64,000 nucleotides of DNA from Cryptomeria japonica (lineage: Eukaryota; Streptophyta; Pinopsida; Cupressales; Cupressaceae), in the NCBI RefSeq assembly GCF_030272615.1, contig NC_081410.1, forward strand, positions 184,807,619-184,871,618, written 5' to 3'. The notes under the pieces were generated by a model that worked only from the letters and a program-made list of their open reading frames with translations, had not been told where the DNA came from and did no database searches. Shown here piece by piece: positions 49,001 to 59,799 of this stretch; position 1 is the first letter of the stretch, and every line of letters starts with the position of its first letter. A program made the translations under genes and the position numbers.

Positions 49001-49399
49001 AAAAATAAAACAAAAGCAATTGAGAAAGAGATCACCGATCTCTCAAATAAGTTGACCACAGAGCCCAATTCTGTTCAGAATTTCTATACAAAGTTACAAC
49101 AGCTCATGGCTCAACAATTGGACCTAAGAAATGAAGAACACAAGATCCGGATGGACATAATAACACTTCAAACATTATTCCTTCCTCATCTTTCATCCGT
49201 CCAAGAACAAATCAACCGAGCCACATACTTGTCTACTACACAAGAGGGAAGCACTTTAGATGGCTTAATATCATTATTGGCTGATATTCAACATTCTTTA
49301 ATGGATAGTGTAAAGGATGCCCTCTCTATTGCTCTCACCGAAGCACGGACAAAGTACAAAACCATTTTTGACCAGTTGCCACCACCGAATGGTAACTAA
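46051..49399 (+). pseudogene. Element 3 ORF2: about 1,100-codon protein of unknown function
   Basis: The start is at 46051 (MTPKI, then a TAA at 46066). The frame then reads on with stops at 46504 (TAG), 47449 (TGA), 47770 (next to a one-base frameshift), 48167, near 48233 and 48279, and 48767. It ends at the TAA 49397-49399. The N-terminal third is globular, with WVKFILSRVHDDFMWLEEKP, TKEIIHLITSYAIYDHA, FAIRVIGYCFFQSARENSVP and FGSLLVCIFFYFQKLFP. The middle is basic or Ser-Thr-rich (GKVLKRKKQDTSKASPTPP), with an acidic VTEQDPD repeat near 48080-48115. The C-terminal third is charged and helical (IKNKTKAIEKEITDLSNKL). I recognise no enzyme motif, signal peptide or membrane segment. It may belong to the broad group of plant transposon proteins of unknown function. 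Confidence 0.7.
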
Positions 49400-49715
49400 A
49401 TTTTGATGTTTGTCAAAAAGGGGGAGTGATATAGTATTCAAAGCATCAAAGTATAGTATCAAGAAAAATGAGTGTAGTATACAGGGGGACTATACCGAGC
49501 ATAGTAAGCAGTGAACAGAACAGTAAGTAAAGAACAAGAGTAGATCACCGAGCATGCAAAATCAAAGTTTTGTATAGTATATTGATAAGGGGAGTATATC
49601 TGGACATATTATTTCATTGACTATTGTATATACTGTCAGTATAGTCAAATTTTGCAAGTATATCATTGAGTTATAACTTTGAAAGTAGTTTTTGTCAAAC
49701 ATCTCAACCAATGTC
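49400..49715 (+). other. 3' non-coding region of element 3
   Basis: It is AT-rich, with repeated ATAGTAT and CCGAGCAT motifs and GGGGGAGTGATATAG near 49418. There is no frame. It leads into the polypurine tract. Confidence 0.55.
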
Positions 49716-49727
49716 AAAAGGGGAGAT
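49716..49727 (+). other. Polypurine tract of element 3
   Basis: AAAAGGGGAGAT directly precedes the TG of the 3' LTR. It is identical in core to the tract of element 1. Confidence 0.9.
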
Positions 49728-50882
49728 TGTTACTACTTATCAAGTTGCCATTAGTTTTATGTTCAAAGTTATTCTATATACTCTAGTCGGTTATCTCTAT
49801 TAGAATATTCAGTCGGTATGTACAGTCCAGTCGGTTACAGAAGAAAGTAGTCTTAGAGCGTAGTATACACCGAGCTGTCTACCGAGCAGCAAAGTTGACA
49901 CACCGAGTGAAACGTGTTACCAGATTCATTCAACCTGGACATACATATGGAAACGTGTTACAAGATCAAGGAACATCTAACCGTTATCACATTGGTAATC
50001 GCACTTAAAGATTGTGTATGATTTTGAGGTCATTTAACCAATGAAATATTTTGCATGGTTATTCATTCGATAAAACATATTTGTAAGATCGAAGCAATGA
50101 ATGGATCACCATCATAAGAGATCTATTCATACAACATGGATTAAGAACAGATATATACATGTAGCATGACAGAAAGGAAGATAGAGAAATATATAAAGCA
50201 AGACATGTGAAAGCACTAAGTGTTATGACTGTTACAGAGACACAGAGTTCACCAAGAAGGATTCCGGAGAACAATCAAAGAATAGAGTAAACAGAAGGGT
50301 TTACCGAGTTACTATATGGGTTACCGAGGTATGCTATAAGCAAGGTAATCTTATTCTGAGCACATAGGATCTGCTATAACATTTCAGATGTAAAGTTGCA
50401 GATATTTGTAAAGATTTTATTTTAATATTTTGAAGTTGTAAAAGAAACCTTTAACAGGGTAAAAGACTCTAATCAAGTCTATAAATTGTAAAGCCTCTAA
50501 CCAGGTGCAACATTTAGATTAAGTGTTGTAAAATCCTTTAGCAAGGTAGATCTAATAGATCTTGATAATCCTAATAGGGTAAGCTATCAGAAATAGCTAA
50601 ACATGTAGCTCTAACCGAGCAACCTTTATTATTGTAGTAGTGAAGTTGTGGGTGCCATCCCCACCGCAGTTTTTCTCTCTAACCAAGAGTTTCTGCGTAA
50701 CCAAAATATATGTGTTATGGAGTGAATCATGTATAATTGTTATCTATTTGTTTTAGCTTTATATCATGTTACTGCACTATTCGGTTTATGCATAATAGTA
50801 AAGTTATTGTTGAAGAAAAGTTTTGAAGTACTGATTCACCCCTCCCCTCTTAGAACATTAGCTTTCCATATTGGGCCTAAGA
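49728..50882 (+). repeat. 3' LTR of element 3
   Basis: It starts TGTTACTACTTATC and ends ATTGGGCCTAAGA (the expected CA end has changed by one base). It is 1155 bp and very similar to 42915-44105. Confidence 0.93.
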
Positions 50883-50887
50883 AGGAA
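50883..50887. repeat. Target-site duplication of element 3, right copy (AGGAA)
   Basis: It pairs with GGGAA at 42910-42914. Directly after it, GACACCCACAATATGAG continues the element 4 LTR as expected from the solo LTR at 32300. Confidence 0.7.
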
Positions 50888-52064
50888 GACACCCACAATA
50901 TGAGTATACTTTGTTAAAAGTATAAAAGTAATACAATGGGGAATGCACATACATTCAGGCACACTTCCTAGAGCTCACTACTTAGAAACAAGAAGTGCTA
51001 CAACGTAAGGAAGGCTCACTACCTCACAAACAGATTAAAAACACATCTAGAAGTAATAAACTGGAAAACAACATCTCCTTAATGCCTAGTTATGGTTCTG
51101 GTTAAGAACATAACAACTTTCATCTCCTTCTTCACACTTCTTCTCTGCTTCCAAAAGATCAATACATTATTCGCACATATACAGTTCCTCTCATCCACAA
51201 CACCACACAATTATAAATATATTACATTTATTTATCCATGGCATCAACCTTGGAAAGATCAACAAGCTCACCTCAACACACATAAAATAATTAAAATGAT
51301 ATAGTTGATCAAATGCAAATTATCACATGCGGACCAAAACAATGTTGGCTAAGACATAGCACTAACCCAAATTATTACCTCAAACATGCCACACCTCCAA
51401 GAATTATGCATTGAACATTTACAATACGCTACAAGCATCCAGTCGATAAAAACATGAAGAACACTAACGCACTGGAGGAAAAAATTAATTGTGCACACAT
51501 CAATCAATGCAGACCACCAACACAAAAGGCGCATGATCTAGAAACATCCACAAGCATCATGAATTACCACTACAACATCGACAACAACACAAATTACTAG
51601 AATAACATTAGCATTATTTCAAACCTCAAAAAAACTAACTGCAATGATTGTCAACCTTGAAAAATAAGTTGCAGTGCTCTAGACCACGAACCATCAGAAT
51701 TGAGGACACACACCAACATCCTAAACATTCCTCCAAATCCATAGATCAAGATATTGCAATGCATATCAAAATTGTGACACTCTGTCACCACTGAACAACT
51801 AAAAAACCAACCACAAGACAGATACCCATAACTTAATCAAGTCTTCATGCGGACCTTCAAAACCTAAACTAAATCAACTAAGGACAACCCTCTACAAACC
51901 CTTTAATCCGCAAACTCTAATCATCAACTTGTTGAATAAAATGACTCATTGAACTTCACTGCATCACTATCACAGATAGAGAAATATGCTGACATCAATG
52001 ACAACACATCCCTTAGATAACTCTCAAGCACATATTTGCAGCATACCTCCAACAATCTCCAACA
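50888..52064 (-). repeat. Element 4, 5' LTR, right piece
   Basis: It continues the LTR cut at 42914 and ends AATCTCCAACA at 52064. Left piece plus right piece total 1365 bp, the same as the solo LTR at 32300-33664. Matching blocks include AATGCACATACATTCAGGCA, TTTATTTATCCATGGCATCAA and AATATGCTGACATCAATG. Confidence 0.88.
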
Positions 52065-53166
52065 AACACATCTCACTTCATTCATTGTCTCAATACACTA
52101 TCACATTGAAGATATAATCATAAAAAAGTCACACCTTTACTTATTCACATACACTTGCATTTCATTCACATACAATTCACAACAATCCACACTCCAATTC
52201 ACACATTCACACTTCCATTTATACTAGGTTATTCATTGAAACCCTCAACTAGGATGGCCAAATAAATAATATACATGAATTAAATAAATTCAACCACTAC
52301 AACATCACAACACATATTTCTAAGTTGATTCCAATTAAATGCACATTCTAGTACATCCTCCAAAGTCGACATCTAATGTAGCATGTAGAAAATCACTAAA
52401 GCCCATTAAATAGCCAACTCAAAAACAATATTTCAAGAAAAAATACTCAATACAGGTAAACACACGCTATGGTAAGACCCATATCAACCTTCTAACTTAA
52501 CCTAAAATGTATATCCAAACCAAAAGAGTATGGTCCAAATAAGATAAACTAATTGTCATCCAGAGACTAACACAACTAAACATGTCGAACCACAAATCAA
52601 AATAATTTCACTTGCTGGTCAAACCAACACATGAAATCTAAACTAGAACATTGCATGAACCATATGAATTTCCTCCAAGCTACAACACAACAAACAACAT
52701 AATATAGCAATGTAGAGAAATACCCAGACCAGTCCTGACAAACAACCTCATTGTTAGCAAACTACAACAACCAATCTTTACCATTTGAGCAACTAAGAAC
52801 CTGACCACGTGATAGTGTAAAATCCAAAAAATGTAGACATTATCTCCAAAAATAGGAGGAATGTGAAGAATGCTTCCATAAGGACTTTAAATACTCTTTC
52901 TTGCATATTGCAACTTCCCAATACTGTTACCTTTCAAGAACACCTCATACTTACTCAACATCACCACTAGACAACATAACAACATTTGGGCACTCATTTT
53001 TGGACCATATACTACATCCACACAACTGAATAACTCCAAATTTCAGTTCACTTCTTCTTCATTAACACACACCATGACATTAATGACAACACCAAACAAG
53101 TTTGACATCAATGACAATAGAAGACAAGTTTAACATCAATGAAAACACAACTCAAGTTTCCAAACA
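52065..53166. other. Unassigned DNA, possible decayed Copia LTR
   Basis: There is no frame. The end (GACATCAATGACAATAG..., then CCAAACAATCTTCCCTTTGC near 53160) looks like a - strand LTR end followed by a polypurine tract, as in element 1. The left end of such an LTR was not found, so this is a suggestion only. Confidence 0.35.
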
Positions 53167-53220
53167 ATCTTCCCTTTGCATATAGGACATTATGAATTCT
53201 CTATGATGGTAGTTTCTAGA

Positions 53221-54115
53221 CTAGAAAATGGTGAGTCACAAATGATAAAACTAAAGCCTTTTAATTTGAAAAGGACCAAATATGACCCGCACCACAAGGT
53301 TTAGTTGAGTATTAACAAGGAATGGAATCATCAACCTCATTTAGAGGACTATTGGGTTGATTTCCTTGATGAATGTGAAGAATGAGATACTACCAAAGGT
53401 TGATCTTTAATGAAATTAAGACTCTAAGAGTTATTAAGGTTCCACTACATGTAACCAAGGATGATGAGAATTTTATGGATCCCATAAATGAAGCAGGTCA
53501 CATATTTGATAAAAAATTCTAATCCAAATTGATCTAATCTAGATGTTATATTCATAGATGATATCTCCAAATGAGTGGTAGAGTCTAGTCAAATATGGAC
53601 TAATCGCCATATTCATGTCATTAAATCACAAGGAACAAAAATCACATACTTAAAGAGGATAAATATAGAGGGAGAAGTAAATTAGATACTCCTAGTTATG
53701 ATTCTATTCTTTATCTAAGAAAACAAGAATTGGACAAGTAAGAATGGTTGAAGTCATAGAGTCACATGAAGAAGGTGATGTGCTAGAAGAAGTTGAAGTG
53801 ACACTTGTTGTCATTCAAGAAAGTGTAACTCCATCTTTTGAGATAATTTCAATAATTACAAAGCATCCAATGATTTCTATTTAAATTCCTACACCTATTC
53901 AACTTGGGGAGGCTACATCAAGAAAACCTAGTGGATAGATCATGCAAGAGATCACTCCAATAATGAGTAGTTACCATGTGAATGAATTTTTAAGAATGAC
54001 ACATCCCTCTCTAAACAATAAATCTAGCATACCACTGACTACACCTCCTATTCCTCCATCAATTTTTGAGGTTAATAAGGATGTGGAGCTGGTTACTGTT
54101 GAAAAATATTAGAAG
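53221..54115 (+). pseudogene. Degenerate coding sequence of unknown family
   Basis: Pieces in shifting + frames read as protein: QMIKLKPFNLKRTKYDPHHK, EWNHQPHLEDYWVDFLDECE, RVIKVPLHVTKDDENFMDP, then EVEVTLVVIQESVTPSFEII and PLTTPPIPPSIFEVNKDVEL. The mix of a compact N-terminal part and a Pro/Ser/Thr-rich later part resembles gag-like proteins of decayed retroelements. I cannot name the family. There are many stops and frameshifts. Confidence 0.4.
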
Positions 54116-55447
54116 ACATGAGTCTACTACTGCTACAACCACATCTTATTTGGTCAAGATGAATTGAGATAAAGTGAAAATCTATTATTTCTCTATTTTC
54201 CTATCTTTAAATTGGTGAATTGATTGATGATGAAGATGAGATGGAGACTAGTGTCGGGTTGTTTCTTGGATTATAGACCGTATTTTCTACATTAATACAT
54301 AAAGAAGGATGTTGGTAGGGAAAAGATCACAGATAGATATCTAGAGATTTTGCTACATCTTACCACATTAATTCGGTGCAATATGAGATTTGGAACATAG
54401 AATATAGTCTAGGGATACTATGTAAGGGTCACATCCCATGTAATAGATATAAGTATATCAGGAGATACATTCACTAGGAGTGCATAGAATAATAATGTGA
54501 ATAAAGAGATGATTAGTGAATGAAATAGAGAATAGAAAGATAAGGAGATATAAAGAATGTATATGTGAATATATGGAGTTATAAGGATATATAACATGTA
54601 CCAATTGAATATAATTAATATAAATACTTTTGAGTTTTGATATATTATGTTTTGTATTTTCTTCTTAATCTAGTTAACAAATATCTAGATCTAAATCCCT
54701 ATTCCCTCAATAGGACTAAGTTTGGAGTATAAAAATTATAACACTAGAAAATCATTAAGACTTAGAACTTTGGTTTATGTCCATTATATTTCTTGCTAAT
54801 ATTGTTTTTTTTATTAGGACCTTGGTTAGGTCTTGTTGATGTTTACTAGGAAATATTTTGTATTCAAAATCTTACACCAGAGAAAAGGAAAAAGAAGATG
54901 GAAAAGATATGAAAACCTATAAAAATTGTCCTCTTGATGTCTACCCTCTGAGAGGGGGTTAGACGCTAAGGGGATGAGAAATGGAAAGGGGGAATTGGTC
55001 CAAAAGAGACCCATGAAGAGATGTGACTATTAAGAAACGTTATCGGATAACTACCATGGGAAATAATAAAGGACTAATACAATTAAAAAATGAAAACACC
55101 CATGGCCAAAGGAGATAAAAGAAACATAAGAGAGATCAAGGAAAAAAATGACCTAGCAAGGAAGTAGCAATGACAAACCCGAACAAAAAAGAGAAGAGAC
55201 AAATGAGAATGAAGGGAAGGGAAGAAAGACACTACATAAGAATGAAAATTATAGCCAAGATGAGGTTCAATTTGGCAAATGTGGGTGCTATTGAGTGTGC
55301 CAGTGGGAGCGCTACTAAGAAAGAGAGAAATGAAGTCAAAGAAAAGAGAAAAAGACACTAGAAAGACCAAGTTCATTCCTGAATAGTACAATACAATTAC
55401 ACAATAGTTTGGAGAAAACTCTTAAAGACTATAGAAAATAATGAAGG
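54116..55447. other. Unassigned AT- and purine-rich DNA
   Basis: It has no motif I recognise. The short frame 55170-55361 is Lys/Arg/Glu-rich because of base composition. It may be the leader of the Gypsy-like relic that follows. Confidence 0.4.
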
Positions 55448-56697
55448 TTGTTGTTAGGGGAAAGTAGTTGCAATGAGGCTCCTACCCTACCACAACTTTC
55501 TAGAAAATGTAGAAAATTGTTGGACTTATCTAGCATACCAATCAAACTATATGATAAATTCAGAGAGTTATTACAAAATCTAGAAGATGTATTAAACCTA
55601 AATGAAGAATTTTTAGAGAGGAGAATTAATATAAGTATAAACAAATTAAGACAAGAAGAGAAGGATAGAGAAGAGTAAACTACACCAAAATTAAGCAAAG
55701 AAGAAAGGTCATTAACTAGTGATATGACACTTACAAAGAAAAGGATGAAGTGTTTTTATGAAGATTCACAACTCCAAGACTAGGATCCAACCCCATTTCC
55801 ATATAAAACAAAAGGATTTTAGTGGAAGAATTACCACAACAAAAAGAAGATAAAATAGAGAAGGATATACCTTGGGAAGAGATATTGGGTAAATATTTCT
55901 ATGATATTAAATTAGAAAGAGACAATGGTAGAGAAGGAAAACCCCAAATCATCTATAATGTTAAGAAGGAGAAAAAACTGAGAACATCAAATTGGAGACC
56001 AAAAATGGAGTAGAAAACACACAAGATGGAGGCTTCAATAAAGATCCAAGTATTTGGACACCATAGAGATAGTCAAACATGTTTTCTTATTGAAATCATT
56101 TTGTGATAGGATTGGAAAAGAAGAAGATTGACCAAGATTGCTAGATTTTGTGGTTTCCTTTAGAAAAGAAGAAATGAAATGGTATATAAAGAAGTACCCC
56201 CAACATAAAAATAGTTTGGATGAACTAAAACAAAAATTCTTGATTAACTTTACTACTCCATACATACCTACAAAAGTGTTAGTCGAATGAAGGACTTAGT
56301 ACAAAAAGAGAGTGAATTGGTGAAGGATTATGATTGAAGATTCAAAGAAGTTTGACAGATGTTGGAGGAACCATTGATAGAGAAGTAGAAGATTGAATGA
56401 ATTACCTCTAAACTATAGAAAGGCATTAGTACCAGCCTACATGGTAGAGTGTTCAATTCTTATACTGACCTAATCATAGTGGCATACTAGATCAAGACAC
56501 AACCTTGGAGGAGACCAAAAATAGATGAAACTAAGGAAGCATAGAAATAATTAGAACATTGAGTACATAAACGTGCAATCTAAACAAAGATCTAGGCCAA
56601 CAAGCATAAGAAATCCAAGGAGATATGGTGCACCTATTGTTCTAAATAATGTCATATTTGAAATGATTGTCCAAAAGCCCAAGGTGAAACAATAGTT
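55448..56697 (+). pseudogene. Gypsy-like gag relic
   Basis: A region at about 56150-56290 reads KWYIKKYPQHKNSLDELKQ followed by KFLINFTTPYIPTKVLVE, the pattern of the Retrotrans_gag domain. At 56629-56670 a CCHC knuckle C-X2-C-X4-H-X4-C is visible, with two stops inside it. Upstream, open pieces at 55448-55678 and 55822-56013 are charged and helical. Stops and shifts break it throughout. No protease or pol follows. Probably Gypsy superfamily. Confidence 0.55.
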
Positions 56698-56734
56698 GTC
56701 GTGTAATGAAAACCATAAATCCAAATTCATTATA

Positions 56735-57471
56735 ATATGACATATGCAATTATATGGTTGAGAAGAAATTTGACAAACATATGAGTTTTTCTCAGGTGGT
56801 TACCATGGATTCACAGGGTCTTGGGGCATCCTCTTCAAATGCCACAAATGGTGGGGCTACTGAAGTTGTGCATTATTATCATGTTGAAACCCCTAAAGAG
56901 AGAGAGAATGGGCCTTAGGCTGCAATTTCTGGGGATAGTGTTCTGGCTATCAAATTTGGTGGCTTTTTTGATAATGGCATGCCTGTAGGGAGGACAACTA
57001 ACGATATCTCTAAGATGGTGGAGACTCTTTCTGTAGGCATTCATTCTCAGGATAATGGTGGCTTTTCACTGGCTTGTCATGGTAAGGCAACACAAGTGGA
57101 AGAGGGATGGATTTATGTTAAGGGTAAGAAAGTTAATTTCTTCGAGCCCTCTTTTGATATGACTCTCTGCTCCCACAAGAGTGGTTGTAAATGTAAATCT
57201 TGATGGATCTTGGTTCAGGTCTGGTTTTAGGCTAGTTGTTGGTTCTTCTTCTTGTATATTTTGTTTTAGGTTGTGGGAGCCTATTTTAAAAACCCATGTA
57301 TTTGGCTATGCGAGCGAAAATAACCCATGGTTGTCTGGTACTTTCATGTTCCTTTTGTTATGACAACTTTCTGGTTGAGGGTTCTAGATCCATTCAAAAT
57401 GTGATTGTAAAGGGTTTCGGGTCCCTTCAAAACCTGTTTTTGCCTTAATCAAAAAAATATGCCATATGTAA
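56735..57471 (+). mobile_element. Short LINE-derived insertion with target duplication
   Basis: It is flanked by an imperfect 15-bp direct repeat (ATATGACATATGCAA at 56735-56749, ATATGCCATATGTAA at 57457-57471), and its 3' end is a 7-A run after TGCCTTAATC, as in LINEs. The body of about 707 bp has a + frame from 56782 to about 57201 (MSFSQVVTMDSQGLG..., DNGMPVGRTTNDISKMVETL, VKGKKVNFFEPSFDMTLCSH) broken by one stop near 56919. No endonuclease or reverse transcriptase is present, so it is a non-autonomous derivative or a deleted LINE that keeps its ORF1 start. Confidence 0.6.
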
Positions 57472-57589
57472 AGAATGAGACATCAAAAAGGTATGTCTTG
57501 ATTTGTTTATATATTTAATTATTTTTATTAAAATTTAATTATTTTATTATTATTTTGATTTATTTTTTGTTTTTTAAATTGACATCAAA

Positions 57590-58452
57590 TGCTCCAAATC
57601 GCGGTCCTAAACAAAATTTACCTCCCAAAAAACTTGAGGAAAACCCCTAGGATAATCCTCAAATGGCTAACCCTCTAACTCCTCCAAGAATCCCCCATAA
57701 AACACAAGATGATTTATTAGGTCATTTAGTACAAAATAAGGCCAATATTTCTCAGTTAGTTTCTATACTAAAGACCTCAAGACACTAGCATCATGCATTC
57801 CTTGACATAGCCTTTGAATCAATGGTGACGAGTTTTGATGATGTTACCAAACAAATAACTAATTGAAAAACCTATAGTAATTTGTGTCATGATTATTATT
57901 ATAAAAATGGCTTGCCATATGATGCAATGAAAGATAAAGAAAAAGGCAACAAAAATATGTGCTCTTTTCATTGATCCCAAAACTAATGAGCATCTTCCTC
58001 TTAATTCAAAGATATTTCTAATACATTGGTGTAATCATGAGGGCATTAGAACTAATTTTTGGGATAGGTGGTGGATGGTCTTCAATCAACCTCCTTGTAA
58101 TAATTATTAGGTGCCTCTATATTTTTTGAGAAAACTAGATTTTGAGTTTATTATTAATCATATTTCCAATTATTTTGATATGAGGGAGTTCTAGGATAGA
58201 GTTGGAGGCTCTGTCCAGGATAGACTAGGAGCTCGGTAGGTACATAACTACCCAAATTGGATACCACTAGTAGCCAAACCAATTGTTAATGTAATGGTCC
58301 TAGTATGCTTGAAGGATTCTATGGAGGCATATAATCTTCAAGAAGCTACCACATTGATTGGCACCATCATCCAACATGACACACAATTATCTAAGCCTCT
58401 TGGCCTAGACGATGGTGCAACAAATCGACCATCTACCTCTAATGTGCCTTAT
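57590..58452 (+). pseudogene. Second degenerate coding sequence of unknown family
   Basis: In shifting + frames it reads QMANPLTPPRIPHKTQDDLL, AFLDIAFESMVTSFDDVTKQ, NFWDRWWMVFNQPP, YFLRKLDFEFIINHISNYFD and AKPIVNVMVLVCLKDSMEAY, ending DDGATNRPSTSNVPY at about 58455, right at the next LTR. It is clearly former coding sequence by composition and continuity. The family is not recognised; a retroelement gag-like protein is my guess. Confidence 0.4.
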
Positions 58453-59571
58453 TGAATATCCTTGACAACTAAGAGGGGTGAATTAGTTGTACACTCAAAT
58501 TTATTTTACTTTTCCTAGAAAAAACATCTGATAAACTAATCTTAGATTACTTAACCATAAGCATATATAAACATAAAAGAACATACACATGAAACACCAA
58601 ATATGACATGGAAAACTAAAGAAGGAAAAACCATGGAGAAACACCTATTAGGGTGACAATGGTTAAGGTGAATTTTACAAATATGGCTCACTGTCAAAAT
58701 GCTCACTACAGGTGGACTCACTACACGACTAAAACTACCAGAAAAAGAAAGAGGGATCACTTCTCAGAAGTAGAAAGAAAGAAAGAATCCACCACTAAAG
58801 CACAACTACCACACACCTGTAATGTCAGAAGAAACCTTAGGCATAATGCCACCAGTACCAAACAACATCATCTCACAACCATATTGAACATCCACAACCA
58901 AATATAAGCTCGTAAAAACCAACAAAATATAGATCTTCTTTTCAATCCAATTTCTTCTATGTCTTTCTGTTGTGTTCCTTATTACAATCATTCTTCACTT
59001 ATATTGATCTTCAAAATAAAATTTTCAAGTTAGCCAAGGAGATAAAGAAATATAATTCAAAATAGGTCTTCACCAAGCATTCCCATGGTGGAAAGGAATG
59101 AGAAGTGGACCACACCATGATGCAACAACACATTATCCAAATGCTGGAAACACTAGAGAAAAAGGTAGAACATTGGGGGTCAACCAAACTCAAAATGATC
59201 ACATCCAAAACCACAAATCTAGAGAATACCAACACGTGATGAATCAAAATTACAAAGATTTATACATGAATAACATAAATGAAAAATATTATCAACAGAA
59301 CTAGAAATGTGAAGAAATACAAAGCACTACAACCTCTACCAAAAAACATCATCACTGCATGAACTTTTGGAGCACAACTTCTAAACCTCCAAAACACAAG
59401 AATTTTATCTCAAGGCAATATCCAACGATATACCAACACATCATGAACATATTTGAAACATATCAACAATGTAGAGAAAAAACAAACACTAAAACATAGA
59501 ATCAGTATGTTGACATTAATTACAATTATGACAACCATACTGACACATCAAACATCTTTACATTTGCAACA
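58453..59571 (-). repeat. 3' LTR of element 6
   Basis: It starts TGAATATCCTTGACAACTAAG and ends CATTTGCAACA, 1119 bp. The AGAGGGGTGAATTAG signature lies near the start, and CATGGAAAAC and AAACCATGGAGAAACACC blocks follow as in the other Copia LTRs. Confidence 0.82.
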
Positions 59572-59584
59572 ATCTCCCCCTTTG
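59572..59584 (-). other. Polypurine tract of element 6
   Basis: On the - strand it reads AAAGGGGGAGAT next to the LTR. A second purine run lies at about 59643-59656. Confidence 0.8.
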
Positions 59585-59799
59585 TCATTGATGGCAACAT
59601 TGATCAATGACAAACACAAAAAATCTCCGAATGTCCCCAAACTTCTCCCCTTTTGAAATCAAGGACAAAGATGAATAGTAACTCATCTCAAAAATAACAC
59701 AACTCCCCTAAGAGGAAGCCCCAATCATTAGCCGAGACTAAAATATGCATGAAGGTCCTTGGACTAATGCACTGCTAAATGCACTTAGTTCAAACTAGG

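Larger units (their letters stand above)
42915..50882 (+). mobile_element. Non-autonomous LTR retrotransposon 'element 3' with two novel ORFs and no pol
   Basis: It is 7968 bp with LTRs at 42915-44105 and 49728-50882, a perfect initiator-Met primer site, and the AAAAGGGGAGAT polypurine tract. Between them I find no protease D-S-G, no integrase HHCC or DDE region, no YVDD and no RNase H motif. It carries ORF1 (44168-45499), a coiled-coil plus zinc-knuckle protein, and ORF2 (46051-49399), about 1,100 codons of unknown function. Both keep long open stretches with a modest number of stops. It was inserted into the LTR of element 4. Its U5 end (GATTCACCCCTCCCCTCTCAG) and polypurine tract resemble those of the Copia elements here, which suggests mobilisation in trans. 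Confidence 0.88.

Noticed and set aside
46051-49399. ORF2 of element 3 as an envelope-like protein
   Set aside because: I see no signal peptide, no clear membrane anchor and no cysteine pattern. The only hydrophobic run (near FGSLLVCIFFYF) is short.
50729-50917. A 62-codon frame at the end of the 3' LTR of element 3
   Set aside because: It is the LTR copy of the same upstream extension and runs out into element 4 sequence.
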